NCBI RefSeq assembly: GCF_032854445.1
Contig: NC_088295.1
Location: 82,008,644 to 82,072,643, forward strand
DNA length: 64,000 nt
Reading direction: 5' to 3'
DNA from: Liolophura sinensis
Taxonomy: Eukaryota; Mollusca; Polyplacophora; Chitonida; Chitonidae
Part shown: positions 1 through 11,300 of the stretch, in pieces
Position numbering within the stretch: the first letter of the stretch is position 1
How the letters are laid out: each line of letters begins with the position of its first letter
The notes under the pieces: model-generated
Told to the model about the DNA's origin: nothing
The model's database searches: none
The model's input: the letters and a program-made list of their open reading frames with translations, nothing else
Translations under genes and position numbers: made by a program

Positions 1-870
1 TGACTCTGACTGCAAGACAGGAGAGAGGTTCTGAGCGCTGAGAACTCAGGTCTAGACATTTGTCAGTGAAAGGTCAGTGCCGGCAATAATGGCAGAGTAA
101 TAACATCAAGATGTGTTGAACTGTGCACTGTGTTTAAACTGTGCCTAGAGAAGCTAGGCAGAAATCTTAAAATGGTATGAAGGATACCCTATGGAACAAA
201 GATAAAACCACGGTTCAGAAAGATTTACAGCGATTAACACTATTTAACCACTATAAATGAAGAGTCCAAAAAACAAAATCTTTGGCAGTTTCCGTAAACT
301 TTTCCTGATGTGGCAATGAATCAGACAGATGCGATGTCGAGTAAGGCAGTTATGCTGGAATGACATCTTGTGCCTGAAGTACGACTTCATTTGTGGCTAT
401 ATGTCAGCAGTGGGTGACGCCAAGTGTTCTTGCATGACGTCACACCAGGTAAAATTTAAAATGACAGGAAACTTTTTTTCTGTACTTCCCTCTGAAACAA
501 ACGAGAGTGATTTTAATAAGGTGAAATTTTTTCCCCAATTTAGGAAAGAAATTCAGGCTATGGTTATCCTTGAATTATTACTTGACCCTGCTTTTAAGAC
601 ATACGGGTCTTGACACTGGAGTTGCTCTTTACAACTGTGCAATAAAAATCATTCTAATTCTGATTCTGCCACTACCTCAAACTGTCACTGTAGGCTATAC
701 ATGTACAAGTAACTCGCTCGAAGGTAGCTCAAAGCTAGCAGGACGTACTTACGTAACACAAGGCAAGCAAGTTTCCTATGTGTAAGTTCGTCCAGCCAGC
801 CTTGGGTTAACTTGGGCATCAAACAGCCTCGATCAAAACATTCTCCAATCGGACAATGAGTGCAGCTTAC
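1..870. other. Left-edge non-coding stretch (PPCS intron 1 and unknown)
   Basis: I see no coding exon here on either strand. The part next to position 870 should be intron 1 of the minus-strand PPCS gene, because its first exon ends in a clean donor there. The second PPCS exon, expected to begin with Ser-Gly-Gly-Thr, was looked for on the minus strand and not found. An AATAAA hexamer at 641-646 on the plus strand is compatible with a poly(A) signal but is not supported by a gene upstream of it. The short ORFs in this stretch have no recognisable domains. Confidence 0.4.
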
Positions 871-1005
871 CGTTACAAGAACTACGTCTTTACCCAATGC
901 TTTATGTGAGTCGATAAATGAATTTATACGAGATTTAGTCTCGTCAAACTGTTCTGGGACAGCAATTCTTGTAAATATATCATCCCACTTGTCATGTTCT
1001 GCCAT
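871..1005 (-). CDS. PPCS: Phosphopantothenate-cysteine ligase, first coding exon (partial gene)
   Basis: Phosphopantothenoylcysteine synthetase is the second step of cytosolic coenzyme A synthesis; it joins 4'-phosphopantothenate and cysteine. This exon encodes 45 residues from ATG (1003-1005) to a donor (acg then gtaagc, intron starting at 870). It ends in GKDVVLVT, which is where animal PPCS proteins run into the nucleotide-binding SGGT loop, and the preceding pattern (acidic start, WDDIF, then an SFIDSHKALGK helix) is typical of the family N-terminus. An in-frame upstream TTG exists, but the ATG is the natural start. The remaining exons lie beyond the left edge. It is divergent to HIBCH, so the two may share a promoter region. 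Identification rests on one exon, so it is good but not certain. Confidence 0.72.
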
Positions 1006-1846
1006 CTCTATCAATCACTAGGGCCACACGTGCGACCATACCTAACGTGGTTTTCATTACAGAAGAGCTCCATGGCTGCTCATTCCGAGGTGATAGAAGG
1101 GCGAAAGTACATGACTTAGTTTCACTTGAGGTCGTAGAACGGCTTGGTCGATGCCATTTTTCAGCATAGATCATTAGGTAATGCGTGTGTGTAACCATGC
1201 TCATGACATTCTTTTCCACTGCTTTCAGGGTCAGTCCACAGATTGAAGTTCAAATTGTATTGATCACTAGTATCAGATTGATGACGATGTGCTGTTTTAA
1301 AATGATGACTCGGGATACATAAGTGTTTTAGTGAAAATGTCAAACTTTTAAGGTAATAATAACTCCATCTTAACAGATTACATTTAATCTTAATTAGCAC
1401 GGAGGCGTCAAAGCCAGATCTTACACTGACTTACAAAGTTACAGGGCCATTAACGATTAATCTATGTATCAGCAAAGGCCAATACTATTATTGCATGATA
1501 TGCAGTAATAATTGGACAGTAAATATCATATTTTTACAGTGGAACCATTTACCGATGATGATTTTATTCTTCATAAGCACATATATTTCCTTTGAAACAT
1601 TTTAAAAATGAATAAGTGTGTTAAAGTCACAAAATAATTTGGAGAAACAGTTTGCTTAATTTGTTTGGAGGGGCTCGGTGGGATTTACGAGGATCAGGCC
1701 ATCCATAGAAACAGTTTCTGTAATTATGTGGTGTTTTGGAAAATGAGGTCATGTAGATTTACATGTAGCACAAAAGCTTAACATTAGTGTCAAGAACAGG
1801 CCTAGAAAAAAACATAACTTATTTGTTGGCTGACTCTATTTATTAG

Positions 1847-2010
1847 GCACTGGCCCAGACATCTCAGTAGAGCATCTGCGTCGAGGGCGGTAGATCCAGG
1901 ATCAATCCTGTATCGGGTCACACCCAAGTCTTTAAAGAGGAAGTTGTAGCTCCCTTTCTTGGCATTCAGCATTAAGGTGATAGTGCAACCACTGGTTGAC
2001 TCCTTTCTTG
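1847..2010 (+). mobile_element. tRNA-derived SINE family B, 5' part
   Basis: The head reads like a tRNA (CTCAGTAGAGCATCTGCGTC, box-A like, then a GGATCAATCCTG box-B like stretch). It is followed by CGGGTCACACCCAAG and GCATTAAGGTGATAGTGCAAC. The same string of blocks recurs at 33505-33884 (complete copy) and 4124-4377 (3' part). This copy breaks off after the GGTTGAC block. Confidence 0.65.
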
Positions 2011-3984
2011 CCTTCAGTATGTCGTTGGTTTCATGGGCTGAAAGATTTAATGCCTGAGTGAGCCAATGCATATTTAACAGTGTGCATATATGTAACATTG
2101 TAAATTGTATTGATCATCAGGGAATAAATCAACAGGATATGATTTACCACAATTATAGAACAAATATTTTTGTCGGATCTTGATTTGTCAATGTAGAAAA
2201 TGTGACATTTTTTTAATGTCATGGGCACTCAGCATCTATTTACGTTAGGAGATTGAGTACTGTACTGCATGCATTCTGTAGTAATCTATAGCAAGGTGAC
2301 ATAGGTACATGTATATATATAACACCAAGTGCCTTTGTTACAATGACAAGGCAGAACACAAGTAGACCTAATGCCCAATCCATGTATCGCAGCAGGTTTT
2401 CTGCAATAATATTATGCCTATGTGTTTACAAATAGATTGATGTTTGTTAAACTGACAGTTATGATAATGTCGTATATAATATCTTTACATTGACGTGTGA
2501 ATGCATGAATGAAAGAAGTAATGGACTGTTTTTCATTTGTCGGTGTTGTAGTTCAGTCATCACATCCCCGTTTCAGTATGCTTCACAGGTATGTATTGTA
2601 TGATTTGTTTCAAAGCACATTTTGCCAGCCTGTGTACTTATTATTCAAAACTGCATTGTCATTTATGGATGAATGTTAAAAGAGAACCCCAATGCCTTCA
2701 TTTTCATACTAAATGTTCCCTAGACACAATATTTTTGCTATGTTAGTGTGCAAACTGCATTTAAAACAAATATTATTTTAACCAGTTCCACTTAAAAAAC
2801 CCAGTTTAAGCTGGTGCATCTGTCTGTCTTGTAGGGTGTGAGGCCCTGATTGGGTGATGGGGTGGCGGGATATAAGCCTTGTCCATCGGCCTTTTACTTT
2901 AGTAGGCGTGGTTGAATTAGGCAGTCACGTACGACTGTGATAGAGTTCTCTGTAATCAAAGGTGATTTGCATGAGGTCTGGCCCATATTTTCTCAATCTA
3001 TGGCATTGTTAGGCCACGTATGTTACTTTACAGTACCCTGTGTTTGTGTTAGTGCAGTCGCAAAGCCACACTTAGGCATGGAATAATGTCGAAATTAGTT
3101 GTAAAAGTGTAGTGATTGTCTCCTCTGTATTGTACATTGTCAATTTTCTTGTCTTGCTTCTGAAGGCATAAACTTGTTTGGAAAAATGAGTTGGACTTTA
3201 TAAATGTTGATTCAATCTTGTCAAATGTTGACTTACTTGAGTATAGCAGTTTGGTGATGGTTGTTAGGGTTACACCCATCCATTTTTCATATATGTATCT
3301 ACATCTATCTTCAAAGCCTTGAAGTTTTTTTAATTAAGAGAAATTTGACAGAAAAGGAAATGAACACAAGGACAGAAAAATTTTAAAAAAGACTTTTTAA
3401 TATATTACCACTAAGAACCTTAGAACAGGGTCCTTTGTGGCAGGGTCATTCTGTTTATGACCAACAAACATAATTTTATTAATGGCGTATCTGACATGAG
3501 AATTTTCTTTTAAATCAGATTCTACACTCAAATCATCAGCTGTTCATTAAATATAACTGCAGTGTTCAGAGCACTCTGCAATACTTTATGTAGTAATGTA
3601 AAATCACAGAGACAAATTTTGTGTACCTGTGCATTCCTTACTTACCATCAAACAGACAATATGTAGTAATACATGTTCGTTTTGATTGGTGACATTGTTG
3701 CAGGTCATTAGAACGAGTGAGGGTAGTTCTTCGTCACATTGTAAGTACATTTCACTTTCTTCTGTAATGAATGGTATATAAGGAAGCATTCTTGATGATG
3801 CATGTCTGTATAAATGTACCCCGAATATTCAAGTTGTATTCTTATAAACATTAAAAACATTAGGCACTTATATTTAAGTTTTTTGCAAATACATACATCA
3901 TTGAGCAGTACTAAAAGTTTTGGTAGATCTATCATTTTTTTGACTGTAGCTAAAATCTTACATTTAATTTGCATTACCACGTGG

Positions 3985-4113
3985 GGTATCCTAGGCTGAG
4001 TGATTAGTGTGCTTGTTTGCTGTGAGCCGGGGTCCAGCTCATGTGGACGTGTGTTTCCCAGAGTGCTGTTTTCTCAAACCATAATGCTGGGCACCATTGT
4101 ATAAAGTTATATA
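3985..4113 (+). mobile_element. Degenerate SINE family A copy
   Basis: It contains the tRNA-like start (GGCTGAGTGATTAGTGTGCT), the block GGTCCAGCTCATG and the CATAATGCTGGGCACC block that mark family A elsewhere (complete copies at 22794-23049 and 29088-29352). It is diverged and lacks the ATAA tail. It sits directly upstream of a family B fragment, which suggests stacked insertions. Confidence 0.5.
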
Positions 4114-4123
4114 TTCTAAAGTA

Positions 4124-4377
4124 GGGCTTCAGCATGAAGGGGATAGTGCAACGCCTGGTTGACCCATATCAGTATAATGGCTCGGGCGGGGCGGCATTCT
4201 TGCCTTTGGTAAGGCATTTCAGTGAAGCAGCACTAGATAAAAGAGCAGTGGAAATCTGTCCTGCAACAAGGAGGCACATTACATGCACTCTAAGGATTCC
4301 TTCGTCGTCATATGACTGAAAAATTGTTATGTACAACATTAAACCCCAAGCACTCCCTCACCCACTTAAAGTAGGGC
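4124..4377 (+). mobile_element. tRNA-derived SINE family B, 3' part
   Basis: It shares with 33505-33884 the blocks GGATAGTGCAACGCCTGGTT, ATCAGTATAATGGCTC, the AGCAGCACTAGATAAAAGAG stretch, CTGCAACAAGGAGGC and CATATGACTGAAAAATTGTT, and a tail of degenerate CACTCCCTCACCC repeats. The tRNA-like head is missing. The short ORF across it is an accident of the repeat. Confidence 0.7.
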
Positions 4378-4378
4378 A

Positions 4379-5250
4379 TTAAAGGAGAAGAAAACTTAAA
4401 AACATGACACTGTAGGCTGAATAGAACACATTTTTTTTCTATCTGATGGTGCCTGCTGCATTATTTTGGCCATTTTTCCTTGCCATACACGTAAAGCCTG
4501 AAAACGTCAAAGCTGGCATAAATAGGCGAGTCCATCATGTAATTTATCTATAATATTATATGTGATATAATCTTTTGAATATACCAGATCGATAAATTTA
4601 CATTTTAACTCTAGCGACCAACTACTGCTGTCAAGATTGTATGATTTCCCGTGAAAGTTAAAGGAAAAGAAAACTTTAAAACATGACACTATAGGCTGAA
4701 AGTGCACATTTTTTTCCTATCTGGTGGGGCCTGCTGCATAATTTTACGATTTTTCCTCGCCGTACACGTAAAGCCTGAAAACGGCAAAGCAGGCATAAAT
4801 CGTTGAGTTTATCGCCTCCTCCATTTTTAACACCCTGTAATTTATGCTGGGGTTGTGTTGCCTCTCAGCCATTGAGAGTCGTTAATACTGCCGGCTTGTT
4901 CGTGTAAACTCGGATTCTACCCCCAACATTCCGGTTTCCCGATCGTCAAGCGGAAAACGAACTGTACTGTTTGCTACCTTCTGGGAAGAAAAGTTCTACC
5001 GGAAATGTACGAACTGCACTTCGGCGGTTTCCGACGGCAATTCTCCTCCTAACATAGAAGACTTTAGGACTAGTTCTTTGGCAAAATGAAGTCGCCCAGA
5101 GTGGATTTTGGTGCTAACTTTATTTATAATTTGTCAACTTGAGGTACATATTATAATTTTTTATGGCATGCACCTACGAGGTAAAATATACTCTTTTCAA
5201 TGGTATTAAATTGTTATTTAAATTGTTATTTAAATTTTCCTCTCCTTTAA
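4379..5250. mobile_element. TTAA-flanked MITE-like elements, tandem/nested copy
   Basis: Directly seen: TTAA at 4379-4382 is followed by AGGAGAAGAAAACTTAAA. The right end at about 5229-5246 is its inverted match (TTTAAATTTTCCTCTCCT), followed by TTAA at 5247-5250. A second left end (TTAA then AGGAAAAGAAAACTTTAAAA) lies at 4658-4680, and about 170 bases after each left end are clearly alike, including the ACATGACACT, GGCTGAA and ACACGTAAAGCCTGAAAACG blocks. So there is one intact-looking element (4658-5250) behind the left part of another (4379-4657). TTAA target duplication is the habit of piggyBac-type transposons; assignment to that superfamily is inference. No transposase ORF is present. 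Confidence 0.65.
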
Positions 5251-5319
5251 GCATCAATCAAATGAATAAACAAATAATACTGAGTGTTTAAATGTACTGT
5301 TTTGACTTGTGTTCCGCAG

Positions 5320-8300
5320 CTGGCTTCTGCCAAGATGTCCACAGAAGCAGGTTCTGCCTCAGAAGAAGTCATCTTTCAGACTGTGGGAAATAAAGGGGTC
5401 ATAACTCTGAACAGACCAAGTGCCCTAAATGCTCTCAATCTGCCTATGATAAGGAAAATGTATCCGCAAATGTTGGTGAGAATAAGTCATATTGAGCAAG
5501 TATGGAATGGATGTGACATGTCTCATGTATGATGTTTGCTAATTGGTACATGCAGCAAGGTTCACTATAACCGTGGTGGCTGGCATTATGGTTGTAGGGA
5601 ACCCAGCTAAGCCAGAGGGAAACTCGCAACCATCCATCCACAGGTTGCTGGAAGGTATTACCAAGAATAAGGGATTTACGTTATTACAGTGGATAAGTAG
5701 AAGAACTATCGATATTGAAATCTTTCCTCTAATGCGTGTGTATGATCTGCATATGAATTTCACTCAGATTTTAAAGTTTAGCATTTTTTAAGTGGCACAT
5801 TCTGCTTGATTCTAATTGATTCTTCCACTCTGTAGGCCACTTAAGAAATTTTGTACGGTTTCATTAATTTCTTATCAGAAAATTTAAGGCTTTTATGTGC
5901 TTCTGGAAGTGCATTTTACATGCCAAACTTTAGGTGAAATGCTGTATTTAAAAATGTTTCATTCCGACTTTTAAGATCTATATCCCTGTTGGCCAGTATT
6001 ACAGTTTCTTTCGCACAACATATATGGACAAGAAGTGTGTGGCAGCATTTTGAACCTTTCAAAGTGTGTTAAGTAATAGCAGCATATAATTTAACAATGT
6101 TATGAGGAATATTTCTGAATGAATTGTTGTCCTTTTTAGACTTGGGAGGACAGCCCTGAGGTCAGCCTGGTGATTATCAAAGGGACAGGGAAGAAGGCGT
6201 TTTGTGCAGGAGGTGATGTGAGAGGTAGGTCATAGTTATAGTTACAGTTCATTTACTGTAAGGTGGTTCTCACTGGAATAGAGGATAAAGACATTTCACC
6301 AAAGCACCACGATCCCAAAGACAGTGAGGGGAATCTGCATTCCTTGCCAGAATTGAACTTGCGCTGTGTGTGTGTTGTGATTAGAGCTGCACACTTGACC
6401 ATTGTACCACCTTCCTTTCCCTGTCCCTTGATGATACACTGCTTAGTTACTGATAGCTCAGTGACTAATTCTAGCCTACTCTACTATTTTCTGTGCAAAT
6501 TAACAATTTAAGGTTACGTAGCATCTAATTTTCACTGATACTGTAAATTACTTAATATTTATTGGAATTTATTTTTGCAGATTTACGTCAAATATATGTT
6601 CGCAGGGATTAATTTTCACATATTTATTCAAGGGAATACTGAAAACAATCTCAAAGCTGACTAATTTTCCTTGTTTTAATATGGCTCAAAATTACTCATG
6701 GACTTCAAACAGTATTTTCAAGGGTGGCTTTAGTCCTCTGTTGTTTCCTGTGGTGTCACTAATTGTCTTAATGTGGATCAAAGATTAAAACAATATAACC
6801 AAGAAGATTACTGTAGCACCTATGGTGAACAGTATTCATAGAGGTGTCCCGACTTTTCCCGCCATTTAATGAGTACTTTTAATCAACTGGCAAAATGACC
6901 TGTCACCTTTTGAGCAGTTCAGTGCAAAAAATATGAATTCACAATTATGAGACCCAGTCATTCATTCTTGTGTTCAGTTTTAATCTTCCTCTGTAGCTGG
7001 TCAGAAACTGCTAATGTTGCTGTAGCTGTCGAATGGCCATTGCATTGTTGTACACACTTCACAGTATGCTAGAAGTTCAATGGTCCAGAGCAGTGACACA
7101 GCCAATGGGATAGCATGAATAAAAGCAGCATTCAGCCAGCATGCTGGTATCTACTTTTCTTTCACTTTAACGGCATACCGTTAACGTGAATCAAACTAAA
7201 GATGAATGAACTTCCACTTTGTTTTGTACCCACCGTGCCCTATCACCAGAGTTTGCATATATTTAAAGCGCAATTTTTCTTCCCTGCTGTTAAAAATTTG
7301 TGATCCATCAGGCTTTCTTATCCCAACTGCAGTCAGCCTGGCAAAAGTTTCACTAATTTGTGGTTCACCAGGCTTTCTTATCCCAACTGCAGTCAGCCTG
7401 GCAAAAGTTTCACTAATTTGTGGTCCAACGGGCTTTCTTATCCTAACTGCAGTCAGCCTGGCAAAGGTTTCACTAATTTGTGGTCCACCGGGCTTTCTTA
7501 TCCTAACTGCAGTCAGCCTGGCAAAGGTTTCACTAATTTGTGGTCCACCGGGCTTTCTTATCCTAACTGCAGTCAGCGTGGCAAAGGTTTCACTAATTTG
7601 TGGTCCGGTTTTTTAATACTACTACCTGCAACATGTGATTCAATATGGGAATTTTTTTAAGTTGGAATTATTTTTCACGGTTAATAATTGACTGCGGAAT
7701 CTGCAAAAATTAGTTCCATGTGAAATTTAAGCACTTTACAGTACCTGTTTAATATCAAGGAAGGTATTTTCTACAGATATATCACAACAGTGTGGGTGAA
7801 AATGTACTTGATGGATATTAACATTATTTATGATATTTCTGTCATTAAAATTATTTGCAGTTTACGTAATCACTATCTTGAAAGTGTCATTATGTCTTTC
7901 AGCACTTTACGATGCTGGCCAAGTTGGAGACCGCTTGACACAGGACTTCTTTAGAGAAGAGTACATGCTGAATTATAAGATTGGTATGTCTGTGTGTGTA
8001 CATGGACATGGATGGAGTACTTGTGTACATGGACATGAATGGAGTACTTGTGTACATGGACATGAATGGAGTGCTTTTGTACACGGACATGAATGGAGTG
8101 CTTTTGTACACGGACATGAATGGAGTGCTTGTGAACATGGACATGAATGGAGTGCTTGTGTACATGGACATGAGTGCATGGACATGAGTGGAGTGCTTTT
8201 GTACACGGACATGAGTGGAGTGCTTTTGTACATGGACATGAATGGAGTACTTGTGTACATGGACATGAATGGAGTACTTGTGTACATAACATGAATGGAG

Positions 8301-11300
8301 TACTTGTGTACATAACATGTATGTACTCTTCTGCTGCACTACACTAAATATAGGGTAAACTAGTTTTAGTCCAGGTTTTGTACAAAATGACTCACTACAT
8401 TAAAATTTTAACATTACATTACATCTTTCCTAGGCTCACTATGTGTTCTGTTTTGTGTTCATACATATAACTCTGTATTTATGAATTTTGGGGGAGGAGG
8501 TTAAATGTTGTTCCACTCTTCTCTGCATGTTTTATTTACAAAAACTGGTAAAGCTATTCTAAACTGAGAATATTTCTAGGGAGCACTGTACCATAAAGAG
8601 ACAAGGAGGAAGTAAGCACCAGTATTTTCATTGATTTTGTCTACAGGAACCTATAAAAAGCCTTATGTAGCTATCATTGATGGAGTTACAATGGGAGGGG
8701 TGAGTTGTCCCATACACATGTATTCAATTAATGACTAAAGTGTCAAGCAATCTAACAGATATTACTGAAAGAAAAAGTATGACCAACAAAAGGCAGCCAT
8801 TAGATATGCAAGCACAAAGTTTTGTCTTCCTTTTGTACAAAAAATCTGAGATGATAGATTCTAGTGGTACATGTATAGTGTTAGACTGAAAACTGACTTC
8901 GCTTTGACTCAGTTGAACAACTCTGAGGTCACAATGATGAGGCAGGAAGTGATGTCAGAAAACACAAAACTCTGTCTCAACCTTTGCTTTCTAACAATAC
9001 TTCATAAACATGCATTCGTTTTATGTAAGGTATGCACACTATGGTTCTAACCAGCACCTGAAGCAATTTTATTGATGAGTGCCCATTAAATAGAGTGTGT
9101 GGTGTCAGTGATATAGAGTAGCTGTAAAGTGAGCATAGAGTAGCTGTAAAGTGAGTGTAGAGTAGCTGTAAAGTGAGCATAGAGTAGGTGTGAGGAGAAT
9201 GCCATCAGGAGTCATCTTCATTCTTACAGCGTGTTAGTTGTTTGCTGTCTGTTTTAGGGTGTAGGGTTGTCTGTACATGGGAAGTACCGTGTAGCCACAG
9301 AGAGGTCACTGTTCGCCATGCCAGAAACTGCCATAGGTGAGGTTATGTCTCTCAGTCTATAAACAGCATCATTAGCCATGGAACAGCATGTTTACGCATG
9401 TCAAATCATCAAAGCAGATTGTTGATGTGATTGACTGGTCAACCAATTAGAGGTGGTTCTTTCATAACTTATCTATCAGCCATTTTTATTGGTTTATCAA
9501 TCAGTACAACAGTGCTTTTATTAGATTAACGATGTTGTACACAGTACGTGCTGAAGATAACTAGCCAAATAGATAAGCATGCTTTGGTTTGAACCAAATG
9601 TGCAGAAGACAGACCATGTGATTGCTTACCTAGTGAAAGTAGAGGATGTAACTACATGTAGGAGTAGAAAGTGCTCACTTTGACAGTAGCACTAGGAGTT
9701 TTGTTTTTTAAGTGGATTTAACAAATACATATATTACTGACAAGGAAAATACAACTGAACGGACTGAATCAAACATTTCAGTAAACGCCTCTATTTTGCT
9801 AGTTAAGATAACCTGTCTGAAAAAACCTAGGAGGACATTTTTAAAGTTGTATCACTGTCACATGGTTAAATTCAAGTTAATGTGCGTTATTTAGTTCATG
9901 CCTTCACATTGTCATCACCAAGTAGCTTAGATAGATAGATAGATTGTGTTTCAGACACAAATATGGTCCACAGAAAATAAATAACAATACAATAATGAAT
10001 GAATAGTGATATACAAAAGAGAAGGCCACACGCAACATAGAGTGGCTGTTTCAGTTAATGCTGTAAATATAGGTGTATAGTAGTATTTAAATTACTTTAA
10101 ATGGTGCAGACATTACTGGATGGATTTTTTTCAGATTGTCTTGCTTGCTCATTGACCAATCCACGCTGTTGTTTAAAATTGTACTCAAAATGAAGAATAT
10201 CACATCATCATGCTCATTCAGCTTGTAGCATCCTTGATCTCTGGGTGGGAACTGCTCATCCTGAGTTGTGTCCCTTTGGTCCTCAAAGGATTCTCAAACT
10301 TGTTGTGCAGTGTTATCTTGTGTGTCATGTTACAGGTTTATTTACGGATGTAGGAGGAGGGTACTTCCTGCCACGACTGGAGGGTAAATTGGGGGTGTAC
10401 CTGGCCCTCACTGGGTTCAGACTGAAGGGTAGGGATGTCTACCATGCTGGCGTGGCCACTCACTTTGTAGACGCTGATAAGGTAATGTAATTACAAATTG
10501 TGCCTTGTTTATTAATTAACTATAAAAGATGAGACATGTGACATTACATAAAACCCTTCTTTAACAGTTGAATCTTCCATCTATCTGGCTTATGGTGTCT
10601 TAACAGGATTTAATGGTATATAATATTGTATGACATGAAGCTGAAGCTTTGTTTATGTTGTAATTGGGATTTGGGGTGGACTTTCAGGTCATAGATGGAT
10701 GTCAGTTTGTTGGTAGTAATATTTTCTTTTTTTTTTGAAAATATGTATAATTTCTGAATAAACTGTTTAAATCTATGGTGGATAATGTCCCTGTTCAGCA
10801 ACTTCTGTTGAAATAAAAACACATTATTGTTTAACAGCTAGAGGCCCTAGAAGACAGTTTGCTGAGTTTAAAATCCACCACGGATAATGACATATCAAAG
10901 GTTCTGGGAACTTACCATGAGCAGGTATGTTTCTGTTATTTTAAATAATAAAACACATTTAGCAGTTCCATGGTTTAAGGCTGAAAGGACTGAAAGCTTC
11001 AGATGCAATGCATTGAAGATAGCTCCTCAAAGTGTTCATCCCAAAATGCATCCTGGAAGCAGAATAGGGGTTAGCAATCATTGCACAACTCCCAAAAGCC
11101 CTCATGTGGGGCAGATTCAATCCCAATTGGAGAGTGGAATTTTAAATTCTCTTGTCACTGTTCATGGGGTCGTGGTGACAATATATAGTTATTTTTGGCT
11201 GAAGTGTACTGAAGACCTCTTGTCAAGAATGGCATCATTTACTCTGAAAATTGTAAGAACAATCACTGCTATTATGAGGGTTTGAATTGAACTTTGTTCT

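Larger units (their letters stand above)
1006..5319. other. PPCS-HIBCH intergenic region and HIBCH intron 1, repeat-bearing
   Basis: This stretch separates two divergent genes. It should contain the PPCS promoter, the HIBCH promoter and the HIBCH leader exon, none of which can be placed with certainty. A CACGTG hexamer lies at about 1027-1032, just upstream of the PPCS start. The recognisable content is mobile: a SINE fragment near 1.85 kb, a composite SINE at 4.0-4.4 kb and a TTAA-flanked inverted-repeat element at 4379-5250. Nothing recognisable was seen between about 2.0 and 3.9 kb. Confidence 0.5.

Noticed and set aside
1060-1100. HIBCH leader exon (ATGGCTGCTCATTCCGAG before gtgata)
   Set aside because: The phase would fit, but it gives only six codons, has no mitochondrial targeting character and an unconvincing donor. 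It was left unassigned.
7206-7660. ORFs with [18 protein letters not shown] or [11 protein letters not shown] repeats
   Set aside because: They are translation of the 60-bp intronic minisatellite, with no support as a gene.
7981-8339. Overlapping repeat ORFs on both strands (HVH/STP and MDMNGVL types)
   Set aside because: These are products of a 27-bp intronic minisatellite without stop codons and lie between HIBCH exons.
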